64,000 nt of DNA from Streptomyces adelaidensis (GTDB lineage: Bacteria; Actinomycetota; Actinomycetes; Streptomycetales; Streptomycetaceae): assembly GCF_016598475.1 (NCBI RefSeq), contig NZ_JAEMUX010000030.1:23948-87947 (forward strand), written 5' to 3'. Position 1 is the stretch's first letter, and each line of letters starts with the position of its first letter. The notes beneath the pieces were generated by a model, which saw nothing but the letters and a program-made list of their open reading frames with translations, was not told the origin of the DNA and did no database searches. Of this stretch, positions 25,811 through 33,878 are shown piece after piece. Made by a program: the position numbers and the translations under genes.

Positions 25811-26578
25811 CTAGCGCTCGGTGAGAATCCGCGGCCCCGCGTCCGTGATCGCGACCGTGTGCTCCGCGTGGGCCGCCCGGGACCCGTCGTTCGTCCGGAG
25901 CGTCCAGCCGTCGGGTGCCTCGTGGTATCCGTCCGTGCCTCCGCCGATCAGCATCGGCTCGATGGCCAGCACCATCCCGTGCCGCAAGCGCATCCCCCGC
26001 CCGGGGCGCCCCTCGTTCGGCACACCCGGATCCTCGTGCATATGGCGCCCGATTCCGTGCCCGCCAAATCCGTCGGGAATCCCGTACCCGGCGGCGCGGC
26101 ACACGGTGCCGATGGCGTGCGCGATGTCGCCGATGCGGTTGCCGACCACGGCGGCCCCGATGCCCGCCGCGAGGGCGCGCTCCGCGGTCTCGACGAGCCG
26201 CAGGTCGGCCGCGCGGGGCTCGCCCACGACGAAGCTGATCGCCGAGTCCCCGGCCCAGCCGCCCAGTTCGGCGCCGAAGTCGAGGGAGACGAGGTCGCCG
26301 TCGCGCAGCCGGTACGACGTCGGGATGCCGTGCACGATCGCGTCGTTCACCGAGGCGCAGAGCACCGCGGGGAAGGGCGTGGGCGCGAAGGCGGGCCGGT
26401 AGCCCAGGAAGGGCGACGAGGCGCCCGCCCCGCGCAGCACCTCGTGTGCCACCTCGTTCAGTTCGAGCAGGGAAACGCCCACGTCGGCCGCCTTCCGCGC
26501 GGCGGTGAGCCCTCGCCCGACCACCTGCCCGGCCTCGTACATCGCGTCCATCGACGCGTCCGTCTTCAGTTCCACCAT
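25811..26578 (-). CDS. map: Type I methionine aminopeptidase
   Basis: 255-residue pita-bread metallopeptidase, with ligands in LVSLDFGAELGGWAGDSAISF (two Asp), GHGIGRHMHEDP (His), AIEPML (Glu) and AEHTVAI (Glu). ATG 26578 is chosen. A -10-like TATAGT stands only 7 bases before it, so the transcript is probably leaderless. It is divergent from a small XRE regulator, with which it shares repeated CGGTATA-type sites. Probably an accessory Map, given this regulated single-gene setting. Confidence 0.88.
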   Translation of the reverse strand: MVELKTDASMDAMYEAGQVVGRGLTAARKAADVGVSLLELNEVAHEVLRGAGASSPFLGYRPAFAPTPFPAVLCASVNDAIVHGIPTSYRLRDGDLVSLDFGAELGGWAGDSAISFVVGEPRAADLRLVETAERALAAGIGAAVVGNRIGDIAHAIGTVCRAAGYGIPDGFGGHGIGRHMHEDPGVPNEGRPGRGMRLRHGMVLAIEPMLIGGGTDGYHEAPDGWTLRTNDGSRAAHAEHTVAITDAGPRILTER

Positions 26579-26579
26579 G

Positions 26580-26647
26580 CCAATTACTATACCGCTCGAT
26601 GCCCAATTAATATACCGGTCCATCGGTGGGGATCGGTATTAGAATGG
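26580..26647. promoter_or_regulatory. Shared map/XRE promoter with three copies of a 15-bp motif
   Basis: Minus strand CGGTATAGTAATTGG (26580-26594) covers the map -10 and start point. Minus strand CGGTATATTAATTGG (26603-26617) covers its -35 region. A plus-strand relative, CGGTATTAGAATGG (26634-26647), covers the -10 (TAGAAT) of the XRE gene. Both genes appear leaderless. The arrangement suggests that the XRE protein represses map and itself. Confidence 0.6.
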
Positions 26648-26651
26648 GGTC

Positions 26652-26918
26652 ATGGTGCGTACCCCTCTGACCCCCGAAGAGCGCGAACGCGGCGAGCGGT
26701 TCGGCCGGCTGCTGCGTGACGCCCGCGGTGGCCGCAGCATGACGGAGGTCGCCGCCGGTGCGGGCATCTCCGCGGAGACCCTCCGCAAGATCGAGACCGG
26801 CCGCGCCCCCACCCCGGCCTTCTTCACGATCGCCGCCCTCGCCCGCACGCTGGACCTGTCCATGGACGCACTGGCCGCGCAGTGCGCCGTGGCGCCGGCC
26901 GCGGCAGCGGTGGTCTGA
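26652..26918 (+). CDS. Small XRE-family DNA-binding protein
   Basis: 88 residues, essentially one helix-turn-helix domain: FGRLLRDARGGRSMTEVAAGAGISAETLRKIETGRAPTPAFFTIAALARTLDLSMDAL. ATG 26652 is 6 bases after TAGAAT, so probably leaderless. Divergent from map. No effector domain, so it may bind constitutively or respond through a partner. Confidence 0.85.
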   Translation: MVRTPLTPEERERGERFGRLLRDARGGRSMTEVAAGAGISAETLRKIETGRAPTPAFFTIAALARTLDLSMDALAAQCAVAPAAAAVV

Positions 26919-27120
26919 CGTGTTCGAGGGGCCGGTCAAGGGCCCGCCGCCGCGCCGTGGCCGGAGCATCGCCGTAATGGCCGGAACTCCTGAACGCACA
27001 GCCGTCACCCAGGCGCGCACAGCACACTGCGTCCACTCTGAAAACTTCGCGTAGCCGTTCTGTAACACAACTGGTGTTTTCTAACGGACCGGAGCACTCC
27101 AGTCTGCCGGGGAGTATGCA

Positions 27121-28635
27121 ATGGCTGTGGATCAACTCCCCGGTGAAGTGCGGGAGTTCTCGGGTTACCTGAACAAGCTGATGACCAAGCTCGACCAGGG
27201 CGGCGGTTGGTGTGCCGTTTTCTGGCAGCGCGACCCCGAGGGCATGCGGGCCTGCCTCGACGGCCTGGAGGTGCCGCCCTGGGATGTCGTGGAAGCGCTC
27301 ATGCACGACCTCAACACCGCGTACGGTCCCGCCGCCGCGGCCCAGGAGACCGCGCGCGCCCGCGCCCTGCACGGCGCCTCGCTCGCCGCGTACGACGCCC
27401 GGCCCGGCGGCCGTGACGCCCTCGGCGGCCGGCTGGACGTGATGATCCGCGAACAGCGCCACGCCGGCGAGCGCACCGTCGAACTGAGCCGCCTCCTCCA
27501 GGGCGCCACCACCCAGCAGGAGGCCGATTCGATCCGCCTGGACCTGGCCTGGGCCCACGACGACCACGAACGCGCCACAGCCCGCTGCACCGAGCTGCGC
27601 ACCCGCATCGAGGAGTGCGACGCCCGCGCCCCGCACGACCCCGTGCGGGGCGCGGCGCGCTTTCCGGCGAACGCCGCCGGGGACGGCTTCTGGGTGCCGG
27701 AGGCCGAGGAGCGCGGCGACGGCCGTACGCACACGGAGCAGCGGACCGGCGGTCGTACGCAGGGCAGCCGCGACCCCGACAGCACCGCGCACGACGGCTA
27801 CGCGGACGCCTTCCCCCACCCCGACGCAACCGCCCGGACCACCGCGGAGCCCCAACACCGCGGCCCCGGCCAGGAACCCTCCGCCCAGGCGCCCGCCAAG
27901 CAGCGCCCCAAGCGCCGCCCCCGAGGGGGTGCCCGCTTCGCCGGGGCCGCCGAAGCCGAGGAGGCACCGCCCGCCGTCGTCCCGGAGGCGGCGCCCGGGC
28001 CGGCCGCGGGGCGCAAGGGACGGGCTCCCCGGGGCGCCCGCTACGCCGGTGTCGCGGCGGAGGCCGAGGCGGCGGCGCCGCAGAAGCAGGCGCGGGAGCC
28101 GCTCGACGACGAGGCGCGCCGGGAGGTCGCCGGGACCGTCGAGCGGTTGCTGCGGCTGCGCGGGGAGGGGCGCAGCGGGGAGGCGCACGCCCTGCTCGTG
28201 GAGGCCGCGTACTGGCCCGCCGCCCGCTTCCCGCTGCTCGCGGCCGGCCTGCACCGCGCGGGACTGAGCGCCGACTGGGCGACCCTGCTGTGGGAGGCCG
28301 GCTCGCTGCCCCCCGACCGGCTGGTCGCGGTCGCGGACGCCCTGCACGCCGTGGGCCGCGCCACGGACGGCGAACAGATGCTGCGGCAGGGCGTCTCCCG
28401 GCCCGCCGAGGAGATCGGCGAGGCGGTGCTCGGGTTCGCCACCGAGGGGCGCGAGCGGGAGGCGCGTGCGCTGCTCGACGTATATGTGCACATGCGTACG
28501 CCGGAGGAGGCGGCGCGCAGCGCGGCGCCGGATCCGCAGCGGCTCACGCCCCTCGTCCTGGCGGCGGCGCGCGGCGTCTCGGAGGACCGCTACCGCGAGG
28601 TGGTGCACGCGCTGCGCGTGGCCGGACTCGGCTGA
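27121..28635 (+). CDS. Large conserved actinobacterial protein, UL36-like annotation
   Basis: 504 residues. The conserved N-terminal domain (about 1-190: PGEVREFSGYLNKLMTKLDQGGGWCAVFWQRDPEGMRACLDG, then helical coiled segments) leads to a low-complexity Ala/Pro/Arg middle. That middle contains two near repeats, RGGARFAGAAEAEE and RGARYAGVAAEAEA. A helical-repeat C-terminal domain follows (HALLVEAAYWPAARFPLLAAGL ... GREREARALLDVYVHM). Homologues in Streptomyces are often labelled UL36 by low-complexity similarity, which is not functional evidence. The promoter region has AACAC-N5-GTGTT at 27064-27078. Confidence 0.7.
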   Translation: MAVDQLPGEVREFSGYLNKLMTKLDQGGGWCAVFWQRDPEGMRACLDGLEVPPWDVVEALMHDLNTAYGPAAAAQETARARALHGASLAAYDARPGGRDALGGRLDVMIREQRHAGERTVELSRLLQGATTQQEADSIRLDLAWAHDDHERATARCTELRTRIEECDARAPHDPVRGAARFPANAAGDGFWVPEAEERGDGRTHTEQRTGGRTQGSRDPDSTAHDGYADAFPHPDATARTTAEPQHRGPGQEPSAQAPAKQRPKRRPRGGARFAGAAEAEEAPPAVVPEAAPGPAAGRKGRAPRGARYAGVAAEAEAAAPQKQAREPLDDEARREVAGTVERLLRLRGEGRSGEAHALLVEAAYWPAARFPLLAAGLHRAGLSADWATLLWEAGSLPPDRLVAVADALHAVGRATDGEQMLRQGVSRPAEEIGEAVLGFATEGREREARALLDVYVHMRTPEEAARSAAPDPQRLTPLVLAAARGVSEDRYREVVHALRVAGLG

Positions 28636-28777
28636 CGGACACCCCCGGCGGGACGGGGCTCGGCGGGTTCGCCACGCGGGGCACCTGGGTAATCACCCAC
28701 TGGAGTGCGAAACGTGATCGACTCGGCCGGTTAACGGCGATGGTCTTGCCCAGCCCGTCGACGGGGCTTACTTTCAA

Positions 28778-28810
28778 GCCTCTACGGCCTGCGTCTACGG
28801 GCGTAGAGGC
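28778..28810. promoter_or_regulatory. Inverted repeat upstream of the pyrimidine cluster
   Basis: GCCTCTACG (28778-28786) pairs with CGTAGAGGC (28802-28810). An internal TCTACG (28793-28798) can pair with the same right arm. It lies 33 bp before the first amidase gene and is a candidate operator for the PucR regulator. Confidence 0.5.
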
Positions 28811-28842
28811 TCGCTGACGTCCCTGTCGAAGGAGCAGCTGAC

Positions 28843-29685
28843 ATGGCCAACGTCGTACGCGCCGCCCTGGTCCAGGCCACCTGGACCGGCGACACCGCAT
28901 CCATGGTCGCCAAGCACATCGAGCACGCCCGCGAGGCGGCCCGGCAGGGCGCCAAGGTGATCGGCTTCCAGGAAGTCTTCAACGCGCCCTACTTCTGCCA
29001 GGTCCAGGAGCCGGAGCACTACGCCTGGGCGGAACCCGTGCCCGACGGGCCGACCGTCACACGGATGCGGGAACTGGCCCGCGAGACCGGCATGGTGATC
29101 GTGGTCCCGGTCTTCGAGGTCGAGCAGTCCGGCTTCTACTACAACACCGCGGCCGTGATCGACGCCGACGGCACCTACCTCGGCAAGTACCGCAAGCACC
29201 ACATCCCCCAGGTCAAGGGCTTCTGGGAGAAGTACTACTTCAAGCCCGGGAACCTCGGCTGGCCGGTCTTCGACACGGCCGTCGGCAAGGTCGGCGTCTA
29301 CATCTGCTACGACCGCCACTTCCCGGAGGGCTGGCGCCAGCTCGGCCTGAACGGCGCCCAGCTCGTCTACAACCCTTCCGCCACGCACCGGGGTCTGTCC
29401 GCCCACCTGTGGCAGCTGGAGCAGCCCGCGGCAGCCGTCGCCAACGAGTACTTCATCGCCGCGATCAACCGGGTCGGCGTCGAGGAGTACGGCGACAACG
29501 ACTTCTACGGCACCTCGTACTTCGTCGACCCGCGCGGCAAGTTCGTGGGCGAGGTCGCCGGCGACAAGGACGAGGAACTCGTCGTACGGGACCTCGACTT
29601 CGACCTGATCGAGGACGTACGACAGCAGTGGGCGTTCTACCGTGATCGTCGACCCGACGCCTACGAAGGACTGGTACAGCCGTGA
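28843..29685 (+). CDS. Nitrilase-superfamily amidase, beta-ureidopropionase-like (copy 1)
   Basis: 280-residue carbon-nitrogen hydrolase with the E-K-C triad at E44 (GFQEVF), K118 (KYRKHHIP) and C155 (YICYDRHFPEG). It should hydrolyse N-carbamoyl-beta-alanine (or a related carbamoyl amino acid) to the amine, CO2 and ammonia. The stop overlaps the aminotransferase start (GTGA). A gap-free paralogue lies at 32927. The neighbourhood (hydantoinase, aminotransferase, NCS1 permease) supports reductive pyrimidine breakdown. N-carbamoylputrescine amidase is the alternative. Confidence 0.87.
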   Translation: MANVVRAALVQATWTGDTASMVAKHIEHAREAARQGAKVIGFQEVFNAPYFCQVQEPEHYAWAEPVPDGPTVTRMRELARETGMVIVVPVFEVEQSGFYYNTAAVIDADGTYLGKYRKHHIPQVKGFWEKYYFKPGNLGWPVFDTAVGKVGVYICYDRHFPEGWRQLGLNGAQLVYNPSATHRGLSAHLWQLEQPAAAVANEYFIAAINRVGVEEYGDNDFYGTSYFVDPRGKFVGEVAGDKDEELVVRDLDFDLIEDVRQQWAFYRDRRPDAYEGLVQP

Positions 29686-30968
29686 CCAACGAACTGCTCG
29701 GACGGCACAAGGCCGTCATGCCCGACTGGCTCGCGCTCTACTACGCCGACCCGCTGGAGATCGCCCACGGCGAGGGACGCCATGTCTGGGACACCGAGGG
29801 CAACAAGTTCCTCGACTTCTTCGGCGGCATCCTCACCACGATGACGGCGCACGCGCTGCCCGAGGTCACCAAGGCGGTGAGCGAGCAGGCCGGGCGGATC
29901 ATCCACTCCTCGACGCTCTATCTCAACCGGCCGATGGTCGAACTCGCCGAGCGGATCGCCCAGTTGTCCGGCATCCCGGACGCCCGCGTCTTCTTCACCA
30001 CCTCCGGCACCGAGGCCAACGACACCGCGCTGATGCTGGCGACGACGTACCGGCGGAGCAACCAGATCCTGGCCATGCGCAACAGCTACCACGGCCGCTC
30101 CTTCAGCACGGTCGGCATCACCGGCAACAAGGGCTGGTCGCCGACCTCGCTGTCCCCGCTCCAGACGCTGTACGTGCACGGCGGCGTCCGGACCCGCGGC
30201 CCCTACGCCGACCTGAGCGACGCCGAGTTCATCAAGGCCTGCGTCGCCGACCTGGAGGACCTGCTGGGCCATGTCCGCCCGCCGGCCGCGCTGATCGCCG
30301 AGCCCATCCAGGGTGTCGGCGGCTTCACCGCACCGCCCGACGGCCTCTACGCGGCCTTCCGCGAGGTGCTCGGGCGGCACGGCGTGCTGTGGATCTCGGA
30401 CGAGGTGCAGACCGGTTGGGGCCGCACCGGCGACAACTTCTGGGGCTGGCAGGCGCATGGCCAGAACGGGCCGCCGGACATCCTCACCTTCGCCAAGGGC
30501 ATCGGCAACGGCATGTCCATCGGCGGCGTCGTCGCCCGCGCCGAGATCATGAACTGCCTGGACAGCAACTCGATCTCGACCTTCGGCGGCACCCAGATCA
30601 CCATGGCCGCGGGCCTCGCCAACCTCGCCTATCTGATCGAACACGACCTCCAGGGCAACGCCCGGCGCGTCGGCGGACTGCTCATCGAGCGGCTGCGGGC
30701 GATCACCGCGCAGATTCCCGAGGTGAAGGAAGTACGCGGCAGGGGACTGATGATCGGCATCGAGCTGGTCAAGCCCGGCACCGACGAGGCGAATCCCGAG
30801 GCCGCGTCCGCCGTCCTCGAAGCCGCCCGCCGGGAGGGCCTGCTGATCGGCAAGGGCGGCGGTCACAACACCAGCGCGCTGCGCGTCGCACCCCCGCTCT
30901 CGCTGACCGTCGCCGAGGCCGAAGAGGGCGCCGAGGCCCTCGAACGTGCTCTGCGGAGCATTCGGTAA
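29682..30968 (+). CDS. Class III aminotransferase (beta-alanine/omega-amino acid type)
   Basis: 428-residue PLP enzyme: VFFTTSGTEANDTALMLAT (cofactor phosphate), NSYHGRSFST, LIAEPIQGVGGF, LWISDEVQTGWGRTG (PLP-contacting Asp), LTFAKGIGNGMSIGGVV (Schiff-base Lys). Related to AGXT2-like and beta-alanine--pyruvate aminotransferases. It should convert beta-alanine to malonate semialdehyde after the amidase step. Coupled to the upstream amidase by a GTGA overlap. Confidence 0.87.
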   Translation: MTNELLGRHKAVMPDWLALYYADPLEIAHGEGRHVWDTEGNKFLDFFGGILTTMTAHALPEVTKAVSEQAGRIIHSSTLYLNRPMVELAERIAQLSGIPDARVFFTTSGTEANDTALMLATTYRRSNQILAMRNSYHGRSFSTVGITGNKGWSPTSLSPLQTLYVHGGVRTRGPYADLSDAEFIKACVADLEDLLGHVRPPAALIAEPIQGVGGFTAPPDGLYAAFREVLGRHGVLWISDEVQTGWGRTGDNFWGWQAHGQNGPPDILTFAKGIGNGMSIGGVVARAEIMNCLDSNSISTFGGTQITMAAGLANLAYLIEHDLQGNARRVGGLLIERLRAITAQIPEVKEVRGRGLMIGIELVKPGTDEANPEAASAVLEAARREGLLIGKGGGHNTSALRVAPPLSLTVAEAEEGAEALERALRSIR

Positions 30969-30991
30969 CACCAGATGTGAGGAAGACGGCC

Positions 30992-32557
30992 ATGAGCACC
31001 GCCTTGGAACCCGCCCTGTCGGTACGCCAGGTCCTCAACCTGGACCGGGTGCTCGCCGGAGAGCCCGAGGTGGTGGCCGGTGCCGGTCAGCTCGACCGGC
31101 CCGTGCGCTGGGTGCATGTGGCCGAGGCCCCCGACGTGGGCGTGATGCTCACCGGCGGTGAGATGGTCCTCACCACCGGGGTCCTGCTCGCCGGGGACGA
31201 GGACGCCCAGGCCGAGTACATCCGTTCCCTGTACCGGTCCGAGGCCGCGGCGGTCGTCCTCGGTCTCGGCCGGGCCTTCCCGACGCCGCCCGACGTGATG
31301 CGCCGGGCGGCCGAGCGGTGCGGGCTGCCCATGGTGGTGCTGCACCGGCCGTTCCCCTTCGCCGAGCTGACGGAGGAGGTCCAGTCCAGGCTCGTACGGC
31401 GGAAGTTCGCGGCCGTGAGCCTGTCGGAGGCCGTACGGACCGCGCTGACCGGGCTCATCACCGCCGGCGCCCCGCTGCAGCGGCTGCTCGACGAGATCGC
31501 CCAGCACGCGGGCTGTCCCCTCGTCGTCACCAACCTCGCCCACCGAGTCCTCGCCACGGCGGGGGAGCGGTCCGCGGTCGACGACGTGCTGCGCGACTGG
31601 GAGCGGATCTCCCGGCAGGCGGGCGGCAGCGAGGGCGACGGCTGGGCGCGCGCCGAGCTGGGCGGGCGCGGGGAGCGCTGGGGGCAGATCGTGCTGTGCG
31701 GCTACCGCGGCGACACCGCCACCGGGCGGCTGCTCGCCGACCGGGCCGCCGAAGCGCTCGTACTGCACCGCATGCTCGGCGGCTCGGCGCACTCCTGGGA
31801 GGAGCAGTCCGCGCAGAGCCTGCTGACGGACCTGGTCTCCGGGGTCGTACCGGCCCGGCAGCTGCTGCCGAGGGCGCGGGCGGCCGGGCTCCCGGTCAAC
31901 CGCCGTACGTTCGTGCCGCTCGTCGTGCGGGACGGTGACCCGGCCCAAATCGACCGTGTCCTGCGGATGCTGGGGCTCTCCGGGCTCGTCGCCGAACTCG
32001 CCGAGGGCGCCACCGCCGTACTGCTCAGCCTCGCCCGGGACCAGGACGCGGCCGCGCTGACCGCGCACTTCGCGACCCGGCTGCGGTCGGAGTCGGGGGT
32101 GCGTGGGACGGTCGTCGCGGCGGCGGAGCCGCGGACCACCTGGGAGGACGTGCCGGGCGGGGTGCGTGAGGCGCGGCATGTCGCGGACGCCGTCGCCCAG
32201 TCGTCGGCGGCCGGGCTCGATCTGCCGGTCGTCGTGCGGCTGCGGGACGTCCATCTGCGCGGTCTGGTCCGGCTGTTGCGGGACGACCCGTATGTGCAGG
32301 CCTTCGCCGAGCGCGAGCTGGACGGGCTGCTGTCCGGCGACCGGCACGCCGAGCACGAACTGCTGCCCGTCCTGCGGACCTATCTCGCCACCGGCCGCAA
32401 CAAGTCCCGCACCGCCCAGCTCCACCACGTCAGCCGGCCCGCGCTGTACCGCCGCCTGGAAGCGATAGAAGCCCGCCTCGGCGTGGACCTCGACGACTTC
32501 GAACAGGCCGCCTCCGTCCACATCGCCCTCCTCGCCCACGACGCGCAACAGCGCTGA
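30992..32557 (+). CDS. PucR family transcriptional regulator
   Basis: 521 residues from ATG 30992 (GAGGAAG upstream). The N-terminal PucR domain (SVRQVLNLDRVLAGEPEVVAGAGQLDRPVRWVHVAE ... GGEMVLTTGV) is followed by a GGDEF-like middle. The C-terminal CdaR-type helix-turn-helix is at ELLPVLRTYLATGRNKSRTAQLHHVSRPALYRRLEAIEARLGVDL. PucR regulators control purine, pyrimidine and allantoin use. It lies between the two amidase copies, same strand, and is likely the local regulator. Confidence 0.9.
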   Translation: MSTALEPALSVRQVLNLDRVLAGEPEVVAGAGQLDRPVRWVHVAEAPDVGVMLTGGEMVLTTGVLLAGDEDAQAEYIRSLYRSEAAAVVLGLGRAFPTPPDVMRRAAERCGLPMVVLHRPFPFAELTEEVQSRLVRRKFAAVSLSEAVRTALTGLITAGAPLQRLLDEIAQHAGCPLVVTNLAHRVLATAGERSAVDDVLRDWERISRQAGGSEGDGWARAELGGRGERWGQIVLCGYRGDTATGRLLADRAAEALVLHRMLGGSAHSWEEQSAQSLLTDLVSGVVPARQLLPRARAAGLPVNRRTFVPLVVRDGDPAQIDRVLRMLGLSGLVAELAEGATAVLLSLARDQDAAALTAHFATRLRSESGVRGTVVAAAEPRTTWEDVPGGVREARHVADAVAQSSAAGLDLPVVVRLRDVHLRGLVRLLRDDPYVQAFAERELDGLLSGDRHAEHELLPVLRTYLATGRNKSRTAQLHHVSRPALYRRLEAIEARLGVDLDDFEQAASVHIALLAHDAQQR

Positions 32558-32607
32558 AACATCCCCCGACCTGCGAAAACGCCGGTGAAACATGCGCCCA
32601 CGAAGAG

Positions 32608-32654
32608 GTGACACGGTGGAACGCGAAACGCCCGCAGACGTGACACCGTGCAAC
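32608..32654. promoter_or_regulatory. Direct repeats GTGACACsGTGsAAC before the second amidase
   Basis: GTGACACGGTGGAAC (32608-32622) and GTGACACCGTGCAAC (32640-32654) differ at two bases and are 32 bp apart, about three helical turns. The core CACsGTG is itself palindromic. A -10-like TAGGCT follows near 32678. Candidate operator. Confidence 0.4.
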
Positions 32655-32686
32655 TCAAACCCGCCATCGGGACTTCCTAGGCTCCT

Positions 32687-32899
32687 GGGGCGGGCGTCGG
32701 TAGTCCCGTCTGCCCTGCGACGCCCGGCACGCTCCCCCATTCTCGGCTCCGCTCGAACGGGAGGGGCCCCCACCGCCGCACCGGGCACAAGCCCAAGTAC
32801 ATCCAGTACGAGGTCTTGCGCCCGGCACGCCGAGAGCACGCACCGGACGCCGCAGGGCCCGCCCTGCGGGCGGACGACGGGACTACCCACGCCCGCCCC
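32687..32899. repeat. 213-bp MITE-like foldback element
   Basis: 24-base terminal inverted repeats at 32687-32710 and 32876-32899 match at 23 positions and enclose 165 bp with further internal pairing (TGCCCTGCG near 32711 with CGCAGGGC near 32851). No coding capacity. It is inserted between the PucR gene and the second amidase, ending 27 bp before that gene's start, so it displaced or forms the leader. Confidence 0.6.
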
Positions 32900-32926
32900 A
32901 GCACACCCAGTTGACCGGAGGTCCCG

Positions 32927-33769
32927 ATGAGCAGAGTCATCCGTGCAGCCATCTTCCAGACGGCCTGGACCGGGGACAAGGAGTCGATGATCCAGGTCCA
33001 CGAGCAGGCCGCCCGTGACGCGGCGGCCCAGGGTGCGCAGGTCCTGTGCTTCCAGGAACTGTTCTACGGGCCCTATTTCTGCCAGGTCCAGGACAAGGCG
33101 TTCTACGAGTACGCCGAGCAGATTCCCGACGGCCCGATCGTCAAGCGCTTCCAGGCGCTGGCCAAGGAGCTGGGCCTCGTCCTCGTGCTGCCGATGTACG
33201 AGGAGGAGCAACCGGGCGTCCTCTACAACACCGCCGCCGTGATCGACTCGGACGGCAAGTACCTCGGCAAGTACCGCAAGCACCACATCCCGCAGGTGCC
33301 CGGCTTCTGGGAGAAGTTCTACTTCCGCCCCGGGAACGCGGGTTGGCCGGTCTTCGAGACCTCCGTCGGCCGGATCGGCGTCTACATCTGCTACGACCGG
33401 CACTTCCCGGAGGGCTGGCGCGCGCTGGGCCTCGAAGGCGCCGAGATCGTCTTCAACCCGTCGGCCACCTCGCGCGGTCTGTCCGCCTACCTGTGGCAGC
33501 TGGAGCAGCCGGCGGCGGCCGTCGCCAACGAGTACTTCATCGGCGCGATCAACCGGGTCGGCGTCGAGGAGCTCGGTGACAACGACTTTTACGGCACGTC
33601 GTACTTCGTCGACCCGGAGGCCCAGTTCGTCGGCGAGGTGGCCTCCGACAAGGAGACCGAACTCGTCGTCCGTGACCTGGACCTGGCCAAGCTCCGCGAG
33701 GTCCGCGACCGCTGGCAGTTCTTCCGCGACCGCCGCCCGGACGCGTACGCGCCGCTGACGGCGCCGTAG
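32927..33769 (+). CDS. Nitrilase-superfamily amidase, beta-ureidopropionase-like (copy 2)
   Basis: 280 residues, aligned without gaps to copy 1 (28843). The same triad occurs in LCFQELFYGP, KYRKHHIP and YICYDRHFPEG. Differences cluster in substrate-side segments (FNAPYF against FYGPYF, YAWAEPVP against YEYAEQIP). Copies may split N-carbamoyl-beta-alanine and N-carbamoyl-beta-aminoisobutyrate, or one may serve hydantoin products. GGAGG stands 6 bases before the ATG. Confidence 0.87.
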   Translation: MSRVIRAAIFQTAWTGDKESMIQVHEQAARDAAAQGAQVLCFQELFYGPYFCQVQDKAFYEYAEQIPDGPIVKRFQALAKELGLVLVLPMYEEEQPGVLYNTAAVIDSDGKYLGKYRKHHIPQVPGFWEKFYFRPGNAGWPVFETSVGRIGVYICYDRHFPEGWRALGLEGAEIVFNPSATSRGLSAYLWQLEQPAAAVANEYFIGAINRVGVEELGDNDFYGTSYFVDPEAQFVGEVASDKETELVVRDLDLAKLREVRDRWQFFRDRRPDAYAPLTAP

Positions 33770-33780
33770 CAACGCACTAC

Positions 33781-33840
33781 CCGCGCCCCTTTGCCTTTTG
33801 CTTTCAGGGGGCGCGGGGAACTGCGCGACCAGCCACGACG
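33781..33840. repeat. Streptomyces-type intergenic palindrome with terminator character
   Basis: CCGCGCCCCT (33781-33790) pairs with AGGGGGCGCGG (33806-33816, one bulged G) around a T-rich loop. It is followed by GGGAACTGCGCGACCAGCC. The reverse complement of the right part recurs at 62381-62416. Similar blocks are scattered in Streptomyces genomes and may end transcription. Confidence 0.6.
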
Positions 33841-33878
33841 AACCCGCACTCGACCACCACCGAACGGAGCGTGACCAA

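Noticed and set aside
28843..33769. The two amidases read as agmatine-pathway N-carbamoylputrescine amidases
   Set aside because: Possible by family, but the neighbouring dihydropyrimidinase, aminotransferase and NCS1 permease fit pyrimidine or hydantoin breakdown better. Kept as an alternative only.
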